Source: Candidatus Ichthyocystis sparus
Lineage (GTDB): Bacteria > Pseudomonadota > Gammaproteobacteria > Burkholderiales > 2013Ark19i
Direction: 5' to 3'
DNA: 64,000 bases
Assembly: GCF_900078745.1 (NCBI RefSeq)
Contig: NZ_FKII01000056.1
Coordinates: 1-64,000, forward strand
This document shows positions 1 to 8,522 of the stretch, piece after piece. The notes under the pieces were generated by a model. It ran no database searches, had not been told where the DNA came from, and saw only the letters and a list, made by a program, of their open reading frames with translations. Every line of letters begins with the position of its first letter. Within the stretch, counting starts at the first letter, position 1. The position numbers and the translations under genes are program-made.

Positions 1-1434
1 GGTTTTGTACACAGATGCCTTCGTGAGTATCATGCTAAGCACAGACCTGGTTTTATACGTTCTCTTTCTGACATTAAAGTGTTATCTAATTCCTCTGGCA
101 GTGATGTGGAGATGTTAAGTGGAGATGTGTTGCTGAGTTTTTTATCGAAACTAGATTCTGCTGTTCGTGGTATGGTGGAGCGTATTTTTAACTCTAATTG
201 GGATAGGGTAGTTGGTAAGGTTTTTAGTGCTCTAGAAGAAGGGTCCTTGGATGATGTTAGTTGTAAAGATTTTAAAGATGTCCTCGACATTGCTGGCGTT
301 CCCTTAGTGGCATCATCTTTAGTATCGCGTTCAAAAACACAATCTTTGAGAACACATACAAGTAATGAAGATATTGATGAGAGTACAGCATCAGGAGGTG
401 GACCTTCTTCTAGTATGACTGCAGAAGAAATGGATACTGGTGGTGCTTGTGCTGGGGCGGGAGTCGTTTGTGCCACTGTTGATGGGTTATCGCCCATTCA
501 ATGTGTTGATTTGCTGGGTGTTAGGGTTCATCCCGATAGTACCAAATCAATTTATGGGCTCTTTTCTGGTATACGTGAATCTGCAAAGATGTCTTATTCT
601 AGTTCTATACTAAACCACCTCTTGACGACTATTAATAGCGAACTTTCGTTGGTTGGGCGAGCCATTTGGTGCAAAACTTACAGGGAATTGCATCTATGTA
701 GTTTTATATTCAGGTTTCTTTGTATCTACCACTACAAGTATCGTCCTGATTTTATACGTTTACTTCCCAGTATTAGAGTATTGTCAAGTTCCTCTGATTG
801 TAAGTTAGTTCCATTGAGTGGAGGTAGTTTATTAGGTTTTTTATCGAAACTAGATGTTGCTATTCTTGATGAAGCGAAGTCTGTATTTATATCTCATTGG
901 GATAAATTAGCTGGCAAAGTTTTTGTAGAAGGTGGATCATTGATCGACGTTAGTTGTGGAGATTTTGTTAATGTCCTCGATGTTGCTGGTGTTCCTGCTG
1001 TGGCATTTTCATACTTCCAAAGACGCAGGGTAGGTAAAAGAAAGATATCAGAAAATAGTAGTAAAGTTACAAGTGAAGGTACTACTTCAGAAGATGGTAA
1101 CACAGGTTCTGTAGGTTCTTCTTCAGGTTTGCAGCTTCAGTCTGAATTGTCGTCTCGGCCTGAACCTGGTTCACTTGAAGGTGGATCTTCGTTGCCTAAT
1201 GTTGCTGCGACAAGTGTTTCTGGCGAATCTTTTTTGACTCCTAGTGATGATCTATTAGCTTCAACTGATGATGGTGCTGTTTCTAATTTGGAAGTTTTAG
1301 AGGGTGAATTACTTGCACCCTCATTCTCGCCTGAACTTATACCTGAATCTTTGCTTCCACCTTCGCTTGAGTTGGAGCAAGTTCTGATGCCTCCTCCTTT
1401 CCTACACCACCATTGGCTAGAGAAGTTAGACTGA
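1..1434 (+). CDS. Family A paralog, 5'-truncated by window edge (alpha end, beta, short tail)
   Basis: The frame is open from base 1, so the gene starts before the window. The first codons encode FVHRCLREYHAKHRPGFIR, the middle of an alpha domain that ends near residue 105 at VLDIAGVPLVASS. A Ser/Thr-rich linker follows. A complete beta domain runs from about residue 166 (IQCVDLLGVRVHPDST) to about 337 (VLDVAGVPAVAFS), then a Ser/Glu/Pro-rich tail ends in FLHHHWLEKLD. A GTG at 79 is internal and not the real start, because paralogs continue upstream. DNA after the stop still resembles the longer tail of other paralogs in another frame. Function unknown; no catalytic motif seen. A secreted host-directed protein is inferred only from family features. 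Confidence 0.85.
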   Translation, partial: GFVHRCLREYHAKHRPGFIRSLSDIKVLSNSSGSDVEMLSGDVLLSFLSKLDSAVRGMVERIFNSNWDRVVGKVFSALEEGSLDDVSCKDFKDVLDIAGVPLVASSLVSRSKTQSLRTHTSNEDIDESTASGGGPSSSMTAEEMDTGGACAGAGVVCATVDGLSPIQCVDLLGVRVHPDSTKSIYGLFSGIRESAKMSYSSSILNHLLTTINSELSLVGRAIWCKTYRELHLCSFIFRFLCIYHYKYRPDFIRLLPSIRVLSSSSDCKLVPLSGGSLLGFLSKLDVAILDEAKSVFISHWDKLAGKVFVEGGSLIDVSCGDFVNVLDVAGVPAVAFSYFQRRRVGKRKISENSSKVTSEGTTSEDGNTGSVGSSSGLQLQSELSSRPEPGSLEGGSSLPNVAATSVSGESFLTPSDDLLASTDDGAVSNLEVLEGELLAPSFSPELIPESLLPPSLELEQVLMPPPFLHHHWLEKLD

Positions 1435-1974
1435 CAGCGGTTGGTGCTGTTTATGTGTTGTGAGCTTTAGGAGATGGTTTACCTTCGTCTCTGATTATTC
1501 TTTTTTGTGTCTTTTGCATGCTCAGATGTAGGTTGTACTTTTTACCCGCATTCATTTAGATTTTCATAGGCACTTTTTTGTTTTTTTCCACATTTTATAT
1601 TTATTCTGCACATGATACGTACGCGCCAAGGTTATATATGGTTTTTTGTCAAATATAAAGGTACTGTACGACATATAACTTTGATCGGTATTTGTCTTTA
1701 TTTATTGAACTAACCCAGATCTTAAGTGTTACAGGTAATATGTTTATTATACGAGTGACGAGTGTTTGGTATTGTATATGATGGACTGTTATACATAAAT
1801 TTTAGTACATGTGTATGGCTTGAATCCGTTATCCGTATTACTTAAATTTGTCTTGCTATTTTTAACATAAACCATTTGTTGATGTTTGATGTCGGTCTTA
1901 TTTTTGCATACATTTAATTAATGCACACTTGTTTAGTTAAATAATGATTAATTAATGGTTGATGGGTAGTGTAT
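1435..1974. repeat. Intergenic modules T and S
   Basis: No gene. Bases about 1435-1640 are module T, the 3' flank seen after most family A genes; it begins with agcggttggtgctg, a frameshifted remnant of the long-tail coding sequence. Bases about 1660-1960 are module S, recognised by gatcggtatttgtctttatt; similar copies lie near 7875-8130 and 23220-23390. Confidence 0.6.
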
Positions 1975-2203
1975 TTTTACTTCGCCTTTGTGCGTGGTAA
2001 CTACTACTCTTGTGGGATGTGATTGTTGTTTCATGAATTGGATTGTAAAAGCAGTGACGTATTAATATTTATGTTAGTGACGTTGTATGCGTTTTGTTGG
2101 GTGATTGTACTTGCTTCTCTCTTGTGGTGTTAGTGTGTGATTGGATGGTAGAATCTTAAGATAATAAATAGTAAACATATAATCAATAATTATGGAGATT
2201 GTT
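1975..2203 (+). promoter_or_regulatory. Module P: conserved 5' leader of the 2204 gene
   Basis: It carries tgcgtggtaactactact, tcatgaattgg and an A/T-rich aataaatagtaaa stretch, then GGAG at 2194-2197, six bases before ATG 2204. The order recurs before nearly every family A gene, so promoter and leader elements probably lie here. No -35/-10 pair could be fixed with confidence. Confidence 0.5.
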
Positions 2204-4006
2204 ATGTATCCCATATCTGTAACCAGTGCTGCTGCTTTTAGTGATGCCGCAGAGGGTGGAGGTGATGGTGATAGTAGAGAGGGTGCTGCTGTACAGGCTA
2301 GTATTTCTGGTGGTGATGTGCAGAAGTCTGAAGGTCATTTTGCTACTGCTTCGTCTGATGTTACTTCAAATATAGCTGTTGCGGTGGATGAGGGGGTGAG
2401 TACTAATGGAAGAGGTGGGTCTTCTTTCCAAAGGCGTTGTACCACCGAAGCTGGTGTTTCTTCTTCAGACTTTACTGCTGATGGCGGTGTTTTTGATTTA
2501 CTAGGTATTATGGCACCTCTTGAGGGTGCTCAAATAATTGATAGTCTCTTTCTTAAAGTCGATGTATTTGCTAGACGTATTTACGAGGATATAGTAGCCA
2601 ACCAACTCCCACCTGATATTAGCGGCAAACTTACAGCAACTGGACGAGCCATTTGGCACGGGACTTACAGGGTAATGTGTGAGGCTAGCTTTGTATCCAT
2701 GTGCCTTCGTGAATACCATTCTAAGCATCGTCCTGGTTTTATACGTGCTCTTCCTAGAATTAGATTACTGTCTAGTTCTTCTGGCAGTGATGCAGTATCA
2801 TTAGCTGGAGATGGTTTGCTAAATTTTTTATCTAGATTAGATTGTGCTGTACGTACTAAGGTGGAGTCTATTTTTAACTATGCTTGGAGCCAAGTAGTTG
2901 ATAGCACTCTTAGCACTCTGGAAGATGGGTCCTTGAGTTCAGTTGTTTGTAAAGATTTTGCTGATGTCCTAGACATTGCTGGTGTTCCTGCAGCTGCATT
3001 GTTGGCAGCACACTCTGCAATGTACACAGTTAGTAAGGGTACTGGTAGGAGTAGGGGGGCATTGGTGGAGGATTCTAGTACATCTTCCTCATCGTCTATT
3101 TCTGCTGAGAATAGTAATCTACCTTCTTCTACAATTGAGGCTTCTTCCTCTTGTGTTTCATCATCTGTTCAATGTGTTGACTTGCTGGATGTTAAATTAC
3201 ATCCTGATAGTGCTAGAATGATTTGTAAGCTCTTTTCTGACATTAATAAATCTGCCAAAACATCTTGTTCTCGTTCGATAGCTAATTACCTATCAGAGAT
3301 TGTGAATAGTAGACTTCCTGAGGTTGGGAAAGCTATTTGGTGCAGAACCTATAGGGAACTGCATCTATTTGGTTTAATATCTAGGTGTCTTTGTATATAT
3401 CATTCCAAGTACCGTCCTAATTTTATACGCAAGCTTTCTGACATTAGGGTACTATCAGGTCCTTCTGATTGTAGTTTGGTTACATTAAGTGGGGGTAGTC
3501 TACTAAATTTTTTATCGAGACTAGATTGTACTATTCGTGGGTTTGTGGAGTCTATGTTTGTCTCGTATTGGGATGAAGTGGCTAGTTCAATTTTTTCTGG
3601 GCTAGATGGTGGTTCATTGAGTGATGTTTGTTGTGAAGATGTTATTAATGTCCTCGATATTGCTGGTATTCCTGTGGAAGCACTTTCAGTTTCAGAAAGA
3701 TATTCAATGAGTAAAAGCAAGGCGTCGGGAGGTAGTGGTAAACGTACGCTTGAGGGTGCAAAGTCAGGAGCTAGTGCTAGTGCTAGTGCTAGTGCTAGTG
3801 CTAGTGCTAGTGGTCTTACTAGTTCTTCGGCTACCTCTATTTCACAATTTCAGTCTGAGTTACCATCGTCTGAAACTGAATCATTACCTAATCCACCTCC
3901 TCAATCTGAGGGAAAATTAAGACCTTTGTTGTTATTAGAGGATGGTTCTGATCAATCTTCTTATAGATTTGTTAAATTGCTTTGTTATAGAGATACACAT
4001 CGATAG
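2204..4006 (+). CDS. Family A paralog, alpha-beta, tail truncated
   Basis: About 600 residues. I chose ATG 2204 (MYPISVTSAAAFSD) because paralogs start at the same place and GGAG lies six bases upstream; an in-frame ATG at 2192 would overlap that site. The N-terminus is Gly/Ser-rich. The alpha domain spans roughly 96-266 (IWHGTYRVMCEASF, CLREYHSKHRPGFIR) and beta roughly 321-496 (VQCVDLLDVKLHPDSA, IWCRTYRELHLFG). Seven in-frame GCTAGT hexamers give an Ala-Ser run near residue 525. The protein ends abruptly in FVKLLCYRDTHR, where 49293-52085 and 53619-57674 continue for 200-600 residues. A deletion has apparently joined it to the next gene's leader. Function unknown. Confidence 0.85.
   Translation: MYPISVTSAAAFSDAAEGGGDGDSREGAAVQASISGGDVQKSEGHFATASSDVTSNIAVAVDEGVSTNGRGGSSFQRRCTTEAGVSSSDFTADGGVFDLLGIMAPLEGAQIIDSLFLKVDVFARRIYEDIVANQLPPDISGKLTATGRAIWHGTYRVMCEASFVSMCLREYHSKHRPGFIRALPRIRLLSSSSGSDAVSLAGDGLLNFLSRLDCAVRTKVESIFNYAWSQVVDSTLSTLEDGSLSSVVCKDFADVLDIAGVPAAALLAAHSAMYTVSKGTGRSRGALVEDSSTSSSSSISAENSNLPSSTIEASSSCVSSSVQCVDLLDVKLHPDSARMICKLFSDINKSAKTSCSRSIANYLSEIVNSRLPEVGKAIWCRTYRELHLFGLISRCLCIYHSKYRPNFIRKLSDIRVLSGPSDCSLVTLSGGSLLNFLSRLDCTIRGFVESMFVSYWDEVASSIFSGLDGGSLSDVCCEDVINVLDIAGIPVEALSVSERYSMSKSKASGGSGKRTLEGAKSGASASASASASASASGLTSSSATSISQFQSELPSSETESLPNPPPQSEGKLRPLLLLEDGSDQSSYRFVKLLCYRDTHR
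3770..3811 (+). repeat. In-frame (GCTAGT)7 microsatellite
   Basis: Seven perfect hexamers encode alternating Ala-Ser. Copy change would alter linker length without shifting frame. Confidence 0.9.
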
Positions 4007-4333
4007 CGTATCTGCCACTCTCTAATGTTGTGGTGTTACTTAAATGTACTGGATTTATATAATTAGTAGTACTTATTGTGTGTAAATATCTGTTTTTTTT
4101 AAATTATATGCAATATAAACTACTTTGTCAGGCGGTTGGTTTTTTACATTTGCCCATGCCTGCGTGTGTGGTAACCGCTGCTTTTGTGGGATGTGTGGGC
4201 GTTACCTCATGAATTGGGATACGATAATGGTGTGGTAACGTGTTGCTGTTCGTGATGCTGGTGCGTAAGTTTATGATAAGACGTTAGGATAACAAGTAAA
4301 TAATAAATATAACCAATAAGCATGGGGATTGTT
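4007..4333 (+). promoter_or_regulatory. Spacer with module P leader of the 4334 gene
   Basis: The first 80 bases are AT-rich and unassigned. From about 4085 it is module P (tgtaaatatctgttttttttaa, gtgtgtggtaaccgctgctt, tcatgaattggg, aataaatataaccaataagc). GGGG at 4324-4327 serves ATG 4334. Confidence 0.5.
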
Positions 4334-6436
4334 ATGTATCCTGCAGCTACAACCAGTGCTGCCGCTTTTAGTGATGTTCCGGATAGCGGTGGTGAAGGTG
4401 GTGTCGTACAGGTAGGTATTTCCGGTAGTGATTTGCAGCAGATTGATGTTTCTGCTCCGGCTTCGGATGTTGCTGCTGTGCGTAAGGGCGTGGGTGCTAG
4501 GGGTAGTGCTGCTTCAGCCCTTATTGCTGCCAGTTCTGCTTTTTTGGGTTCGCTGGGAATTAGGTTACATCCTGATAGTGCTCGGGTAGTTGATGTTTTC
4601 TTTTTTGAATTTGATTTAATAGCTAAAGGTATTTTAGATACTGTTATGAGCAAACAGTTTCCATCAAGCACGAGTGACAAACTTACTGTGACCGGACGGA
4701 CCATTTGGTATGGTACTTATAGGGCATTGTGTGAGGTTGATTTTGTGCACAGATGCCTTCGTAAGTATCATGCTAATCTCAGACCTGCTTTTATACGTCT
4801 TCTTCCTGAAATCAAGGTATTGTCTGATTCTGGTAGTGGTTTGGAGACATTAGCTGGTGTTATGTTGATGAGTTTTTTATCCAAGCTAGATTCTACTATC
4901 CGTGGTATTATGGACGGTATTTTTAGCTGTCATTGGGATAAAGCAGTTGGTAAGGTTTTTGGTGCTTTAGAACAGGGGGCTTTGGATGGTGTCAGTTGTA
5001 AAGATTTTATCTGTGTTCTTCACATTGCTGGTGCTCCATCAGTTGCATCGTCCTCATTATCTCGTTTAAGAACACAATCTTCGAGAATACGCAAAAGTAG
5101 TAAAGGTGTTAATAGGTGTGCGGCATCGGGAGAAGGGCCTTCTAGTGTATCAATTACGGAGGAAAGACCCACGAGCAGCAGTGGCGTTTCTGTTCCTACT
5201 TCTGCTCATGCTGGGACAGGAATTATTTGTACTACTGTTGGTGAGGCAGGGCACGTTCAATGTGTTGATTTGTTGGGCGTTAAGTTACATCCTGGTAGTG
5301 CTGGGATGGTTTATAAGCTCTTTTCTGATTTTCGTGAATCTGCAAAAAGGTCTTATTCGAACTCTATACTTAACTACCTCCTAATGATAGTGGATGGCGA
5401 ACTTCCATTGGTTGAGCGGGCCATTTGGTGTTCAACTTATAGGGAGTTGCATCTGTATAGTTTTATGTCTAAGTGTCTTAGTATCTATTACTACAAGTGC
5501 CGCCCCGATTTTATAAATTCACTCCCTAGTATTAGGGTATTATCAAATTCCTCTTCCTCTGGTTGTGAGCTAGTTCCATTAAGTGGAGGTAGTTTGTCGG
5601 GTTTTTTATCGAAGCTAGATTGTGCTATTCGTGATGACGTGAGTGCTATGTTCAACTTAGAGTGGGGTAGGGAAGTCGCTAGAGTTTCTTCCAAACTAGA
5701 GGATGGATCATTGAGTGATGTTAGTTGTAGAGATTTTGTTAATGTCCTCAATGTTGCTGGTATTCCTGTAGTGGCACTTTCATATTATCAATTACGTACG
5801 CTAGGTAAAAGGAAGATGCCAGAAAATAGTGATAAAGTTACGGGTGAAGGTACGACTTCAGAAGATGGAACCACAGGTACTGTGAGTCCTTATCCCAATT
5901 TGCAGCTTCAGCATGAATTATCATCTCAACCTGAACCATTATTACCTGAACCTGAGTCATTACCTGAACCTGCGTCAAATGTTTCTGATTCGGAAGAAGT
6001 TTTAGGACATGGTACGGTGGGTGGAGGAGAGATATCAGAAAATAGTGATAAAGTTACAGGTGAAGGTACGACTTCAGAAGATGGAACCACAGGTACTGTA
6101 AGTTCTTCTTCCAGTTCGCAACTTAAGTTTGAATTGTCACCTCAACCTGAACCTGAGTCATTACCTGGAGGTGTTGGATCTTTGATTCCTCTTGTTGTTG
6201 ATTCTGTTGCCTCGTCAAACGTTTCTAGCGAATCTTTGATTGCTAGTGATGTTTTACTACTCTCAACTGCTGCTGATGCTGTTTCTGATTTGGGAGTTTT
6301 AGGATATGAACTGCCTCCTGTACCATCATTTTCGCCTGGGCTTATACCTGAATCTTTGTCACCTTCGTTTGAGTTGGATCAAATGCCGGTTTTTCCTCCT
6401 CTCCCGCACCACCATTGGCTAGAGAAGTTGGATTAA
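4334..6436 (+). CDS. Family A paralog, alpha-beta, short HHHWLEKLD tail
   Basis: About 700 residues from the conserved start ATG 4334 (MYPAATTSAAAFSD); ATG 4322 is in frame but overlaps the ribosome-binding region. The N-terminus keeps SDLQQID. Alpha covers about 71-245 (SLGIRLHPDSA, IWYGTYRALCEVDF, CLRKYHANLRPAFIR) and beta about 303-480 (VQCVDLLGVKLHPGSA, IWCSTYRELHLYS). The tail contains a recent internal duplication: a block with ENSDKVTGEGTTSEDGTTGT lies near 5824-5890 and again near 6034-6100. It ends LPHHHWLEKLD. The last 19 bases of the tail, 6419-6437, are identical to 57169-57187 in the long-tailed gene 53619-57674 but are read in another frame. Function unknown. Confidence 0.87.
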   Translation: MYPAATTSAAAFSDVPDSGGEGGVVQVGISGSDLQQIDVSAPASDVAAVRKGVGARGSAASALIAASSAFLGSLGIRLHPDSARVVDVFFFEFDLIAKGILDTVMSKQFPSSTSDKLTVTGRTIWYGTYRALCEVDFVHRCLRKYHANLRPAFIRLLPEIKVLSDSGSGLETLAGVMLMSFLSKLDSTIRGIMDGIFSCHWDKAVGKVFGALEQGALDGVSCKDFICVLHIAGAPSVASSSLSRLRTQSSRIRKSSKGVNRCAASGEGPSSVSITEERPTSSSGVSVPTSAHAGTGIICTTVGEAGHVQCVDLLGVKLHPGSAGMVYKLFSDFRESAKRSYSNSILNYLLMIVDGELPLVERAIWCSTYRELHLYSFMSKCLSIYYYKCRPDFINSLPSIRVLSNSSSSGCELVPLSGGSLSGFLSKLDCAIRDDVSAMFNLEWGREVARVSSKLEDGSLSDVSCRDFVNVLNVAGIPVVALSYYQLRTLGKRKMPENSDKVTGEGTTSEDGTTGTVSPYPNLQLQHELSSQPEPLLPEPESLPEPASNVSDSEEVLGHGTVGGGEISENSDKVTGEGTTSEDGTTGTVSSSSSSQLKFELSPQPEPESLPGGVGSLIPLVVDSVASSNVSSESLIASDVLLLSTAADAVSDLGVLGYELPPVPSFSPGLIPESLSPSFELDQMPVFPPLPHHHWLEKLD

Positions 6437-7237
6437 CAGCGGTTGGTATAGTGTTGTGGGAGTTTTAGTAGGGGATGGTCCGCCTTCTCCTCCGTCAGCA
6501 TTGCATAACTTTGTGCGTTCGTTGAGTACATGTGGTTGTTTTTTTATTATTACTCTTTTTTGTGTTTTATAGGTTGTGTTTTTTGCCCGCGCTCATTTAG
6601 ATTTCCATAGGTAGTTTTTTATCTTTATTGCAGTTCTTTATTTTTTCCACCTTTCTTATTCAATAAATATTACAACTGCAATCTTTAGCTACTAATGCAT
6701 TTATCTAATCATTTTTTTATACCAACATACTGATTGTTATTTTTATCGAATTTATAATTTTCACATTATGAAAAAGTTGTACTTATTATAATCATACCCA
6801 TAATATAGAGTGGTGCTAAATTGATGGATAAAAGATAAGTTTTTGGTTGCAGTTGGAGTAGTAGGTATTTGCTGTTTTGACTGGGTAGATCATATTCTTA
6901 ATAAATGACAATAATTGTATACCTATATTTTATATAAACTAAATTTTATTATTTTTTATGTTAGATTTTGCGATTTTAGAACTGTTCTAGTCTGTACTAA
7001 TGGTAGTAATTTTTAGTTATAACAATGAAAAAGTTTTTTTATTTCTGCAAAATTGGGATAAATATCCAATCCTTTAATAGATACGTATATATTTTTCTAT
7101 TTCGTGCAAATTTTCTAGTTTTTTGATGCTTCTTCATTAGAGTGTTGCATACGTACGGTAGTTATTGCCCATTTCTTGTTGTAGGTTTTTTTGTGATAAC
7201 AAAACACATGTTAGTGTAGATGTATTAGAGGTTGAAT
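6437..7237. repeat. Intergenic modules T and U
   Basis: Module T runs to about 6640 (gcattgcataactttgtgcgt; cgctcatttagatttcc). From about 6660 comes module U, the upstream region of family B genes: caataaatattacaa, tatgaaaaagttgtactta, a tataaagtgg-like string, and ggataaatatcc before the B start. Similar copies lie near 11770-12390, 20825-21370 and 31075-31435. No gene seen. Confidence 0.55.
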
Positions 7238-7524
7238 ATGAATTATGTACTTGGAGTTTGTGATTATTATTCTTGTGTTAGTGATGAATGTGATAATTAT
7301 TCTGATCAGATTAAATTTTTAATTTTTATAGAGCCAAAGCTTTGTCTGTTTGTGTATTAGACTGTACTGCTACTATTGTTGCCTGTATTATTGCTGTTGC
7401 CTATGTAGGCAAGGTAAATATTAGTTGTGAGATAGTGGATGATATTGGTCCTGGTTGTTCCTTCTTTTACTTATTATGGAATATTACGCTCCCGAACTTT
7501 TATCTTTTTTTGCTACATATATAA
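7238..7524 (+). pseudogene. Family B remnant, N-terminal part
   Basis: From ATG 7238 the sequence matches the start of the intact family B gene at 21376 (MNYVLGVCDYYSCVSDECDN), but the frame breaks within 100 bases. Matching continues in another frame (SVCVLDCTATIVACI, KVNISCEIVDDIGPG) up to about 7475. The central family B region is absent. An open stretch at 7342-7524 is a by-product of the frameshift. Confidence 0.65.
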
Positions 7525-7870
7525 AGGTTAGTAGTTCTGCGATTTTCGGTATTGTTATCGAGATTGGAGTACATGAGATCCAGGCTGATGGCACTTAATC
7601 GGATGCTGCTACCTTTGTTGCTATTTGCTAGTTAATCAGGTGTTTCTATAACAGTTGGTAGGAGTGTATGTATCTTACTTACATGGTGGTAGTGCTCAGG
7701 TAATAGGTGGTTGTAACAGAGGAGTAGTCAATCGTAAATATCCTTGTGCTGACTTAATGGAGGTTATCATCTACCACGATACTTGTATGCAGAAAGACAT
7801 ATTAAATATTTATGCTGCATATGATAAATTCTTGTTAGGTTTGTATGATTTTTGTGTAAGATGAAAAGTC
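7525..7870. other. Unassigned spacer with a short open frame
   Basis: Sequence with no copy noticed elsewhere in the window. A TTG-started frame at 7655-7864 could encode 69 residues (begins MVGVYVSYLHGG). It has no clear ribosome-binding site and no relative I recognise. It may be a remnant of a lost gene or chance. Confidence 0.25.
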
Positions 7871-8217
7871 ATCGTACGACGCGTAACTTTGATCGGTATT
7901 TGACTTTATTTATTGAATTCTAGGTTTTAAGTGTTCCAGGTAATATTTTAAAATATCCATACGAGTGTTTAGTATTATGCATGATAGATACGCTATACAA
8001 CAAGTTGTTTTATGTTGGTGTATGTGTGAGTCTTATATTCGTATTACTTGAATTTATCCTATGTTTCTAACTCAAAACATTTGCTGGTGTTTGCTATCGA
8101 TGGCATTTTTACTACAGCATCACATTAATTTACACTTACTTGTCTAGTTAAACAATGCATCAACTGATACATAAAGCATTGTATTATAATACTTAATTTA
8201 TGCAACTAGTAGTTGTT
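7871..8217. repeat. Module S copy
   Basis: Matches about 1660-1960 (tttgatcggtatttgactttatt; tacgagtgtttagtattatgc; cttgtctagttaaacaatg). No gene. Confidence 0.55.
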
Positions 8218-8522
8218 TGTTGGATGTAAATGTTTGTTTTTTTTAAGCTACATGCAAGTTATCATGGAGCCGATGGTGTCGTCTTTTGACTTTACCTTTG
8301 TGCGCGATAAATGCCCCCTTAGGGGCTGTTTCGTGAATTGGGTTGCAATGGTAGTTATGTATTACTCTTACTGTTAGTGATTTTGTATGAATTTAGTTGT
8401 GTAGTTGTGCTTACTTCTTTCTTGTAATGTTGATGTGTGGTCTGATGATAGAGTGTTGAAACAATAAACAATAAACAATAAACAATAATTAATAAATAAA
8501 ATTAATAAGTATAGAGGTTGTT
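8218..8522 (+). promoter_or_regulatory. Module P leader of the 8523 gene with (ACAATAA)4
   Basis: It begins gttggatgtaaatgtttg and continues with cctttgtgcgcgataaatgc and cgtgaattgggttg. Four perfect 7-bp repeats ACAATAA lie at 8461-8488, about 35 bases before the start. GAGG at 8514-8517 precedes ATG 8523 by five bases. Confidence 0.55.
8461..8488 (+). repeat. (ACAATAA)4 repeat in the leader
   Basis: Perfect 7-bp repeat in the untranslated leader. Paralog leaders carry only one or two of these units, so the copy number appears variable. Confidence 0.85.
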
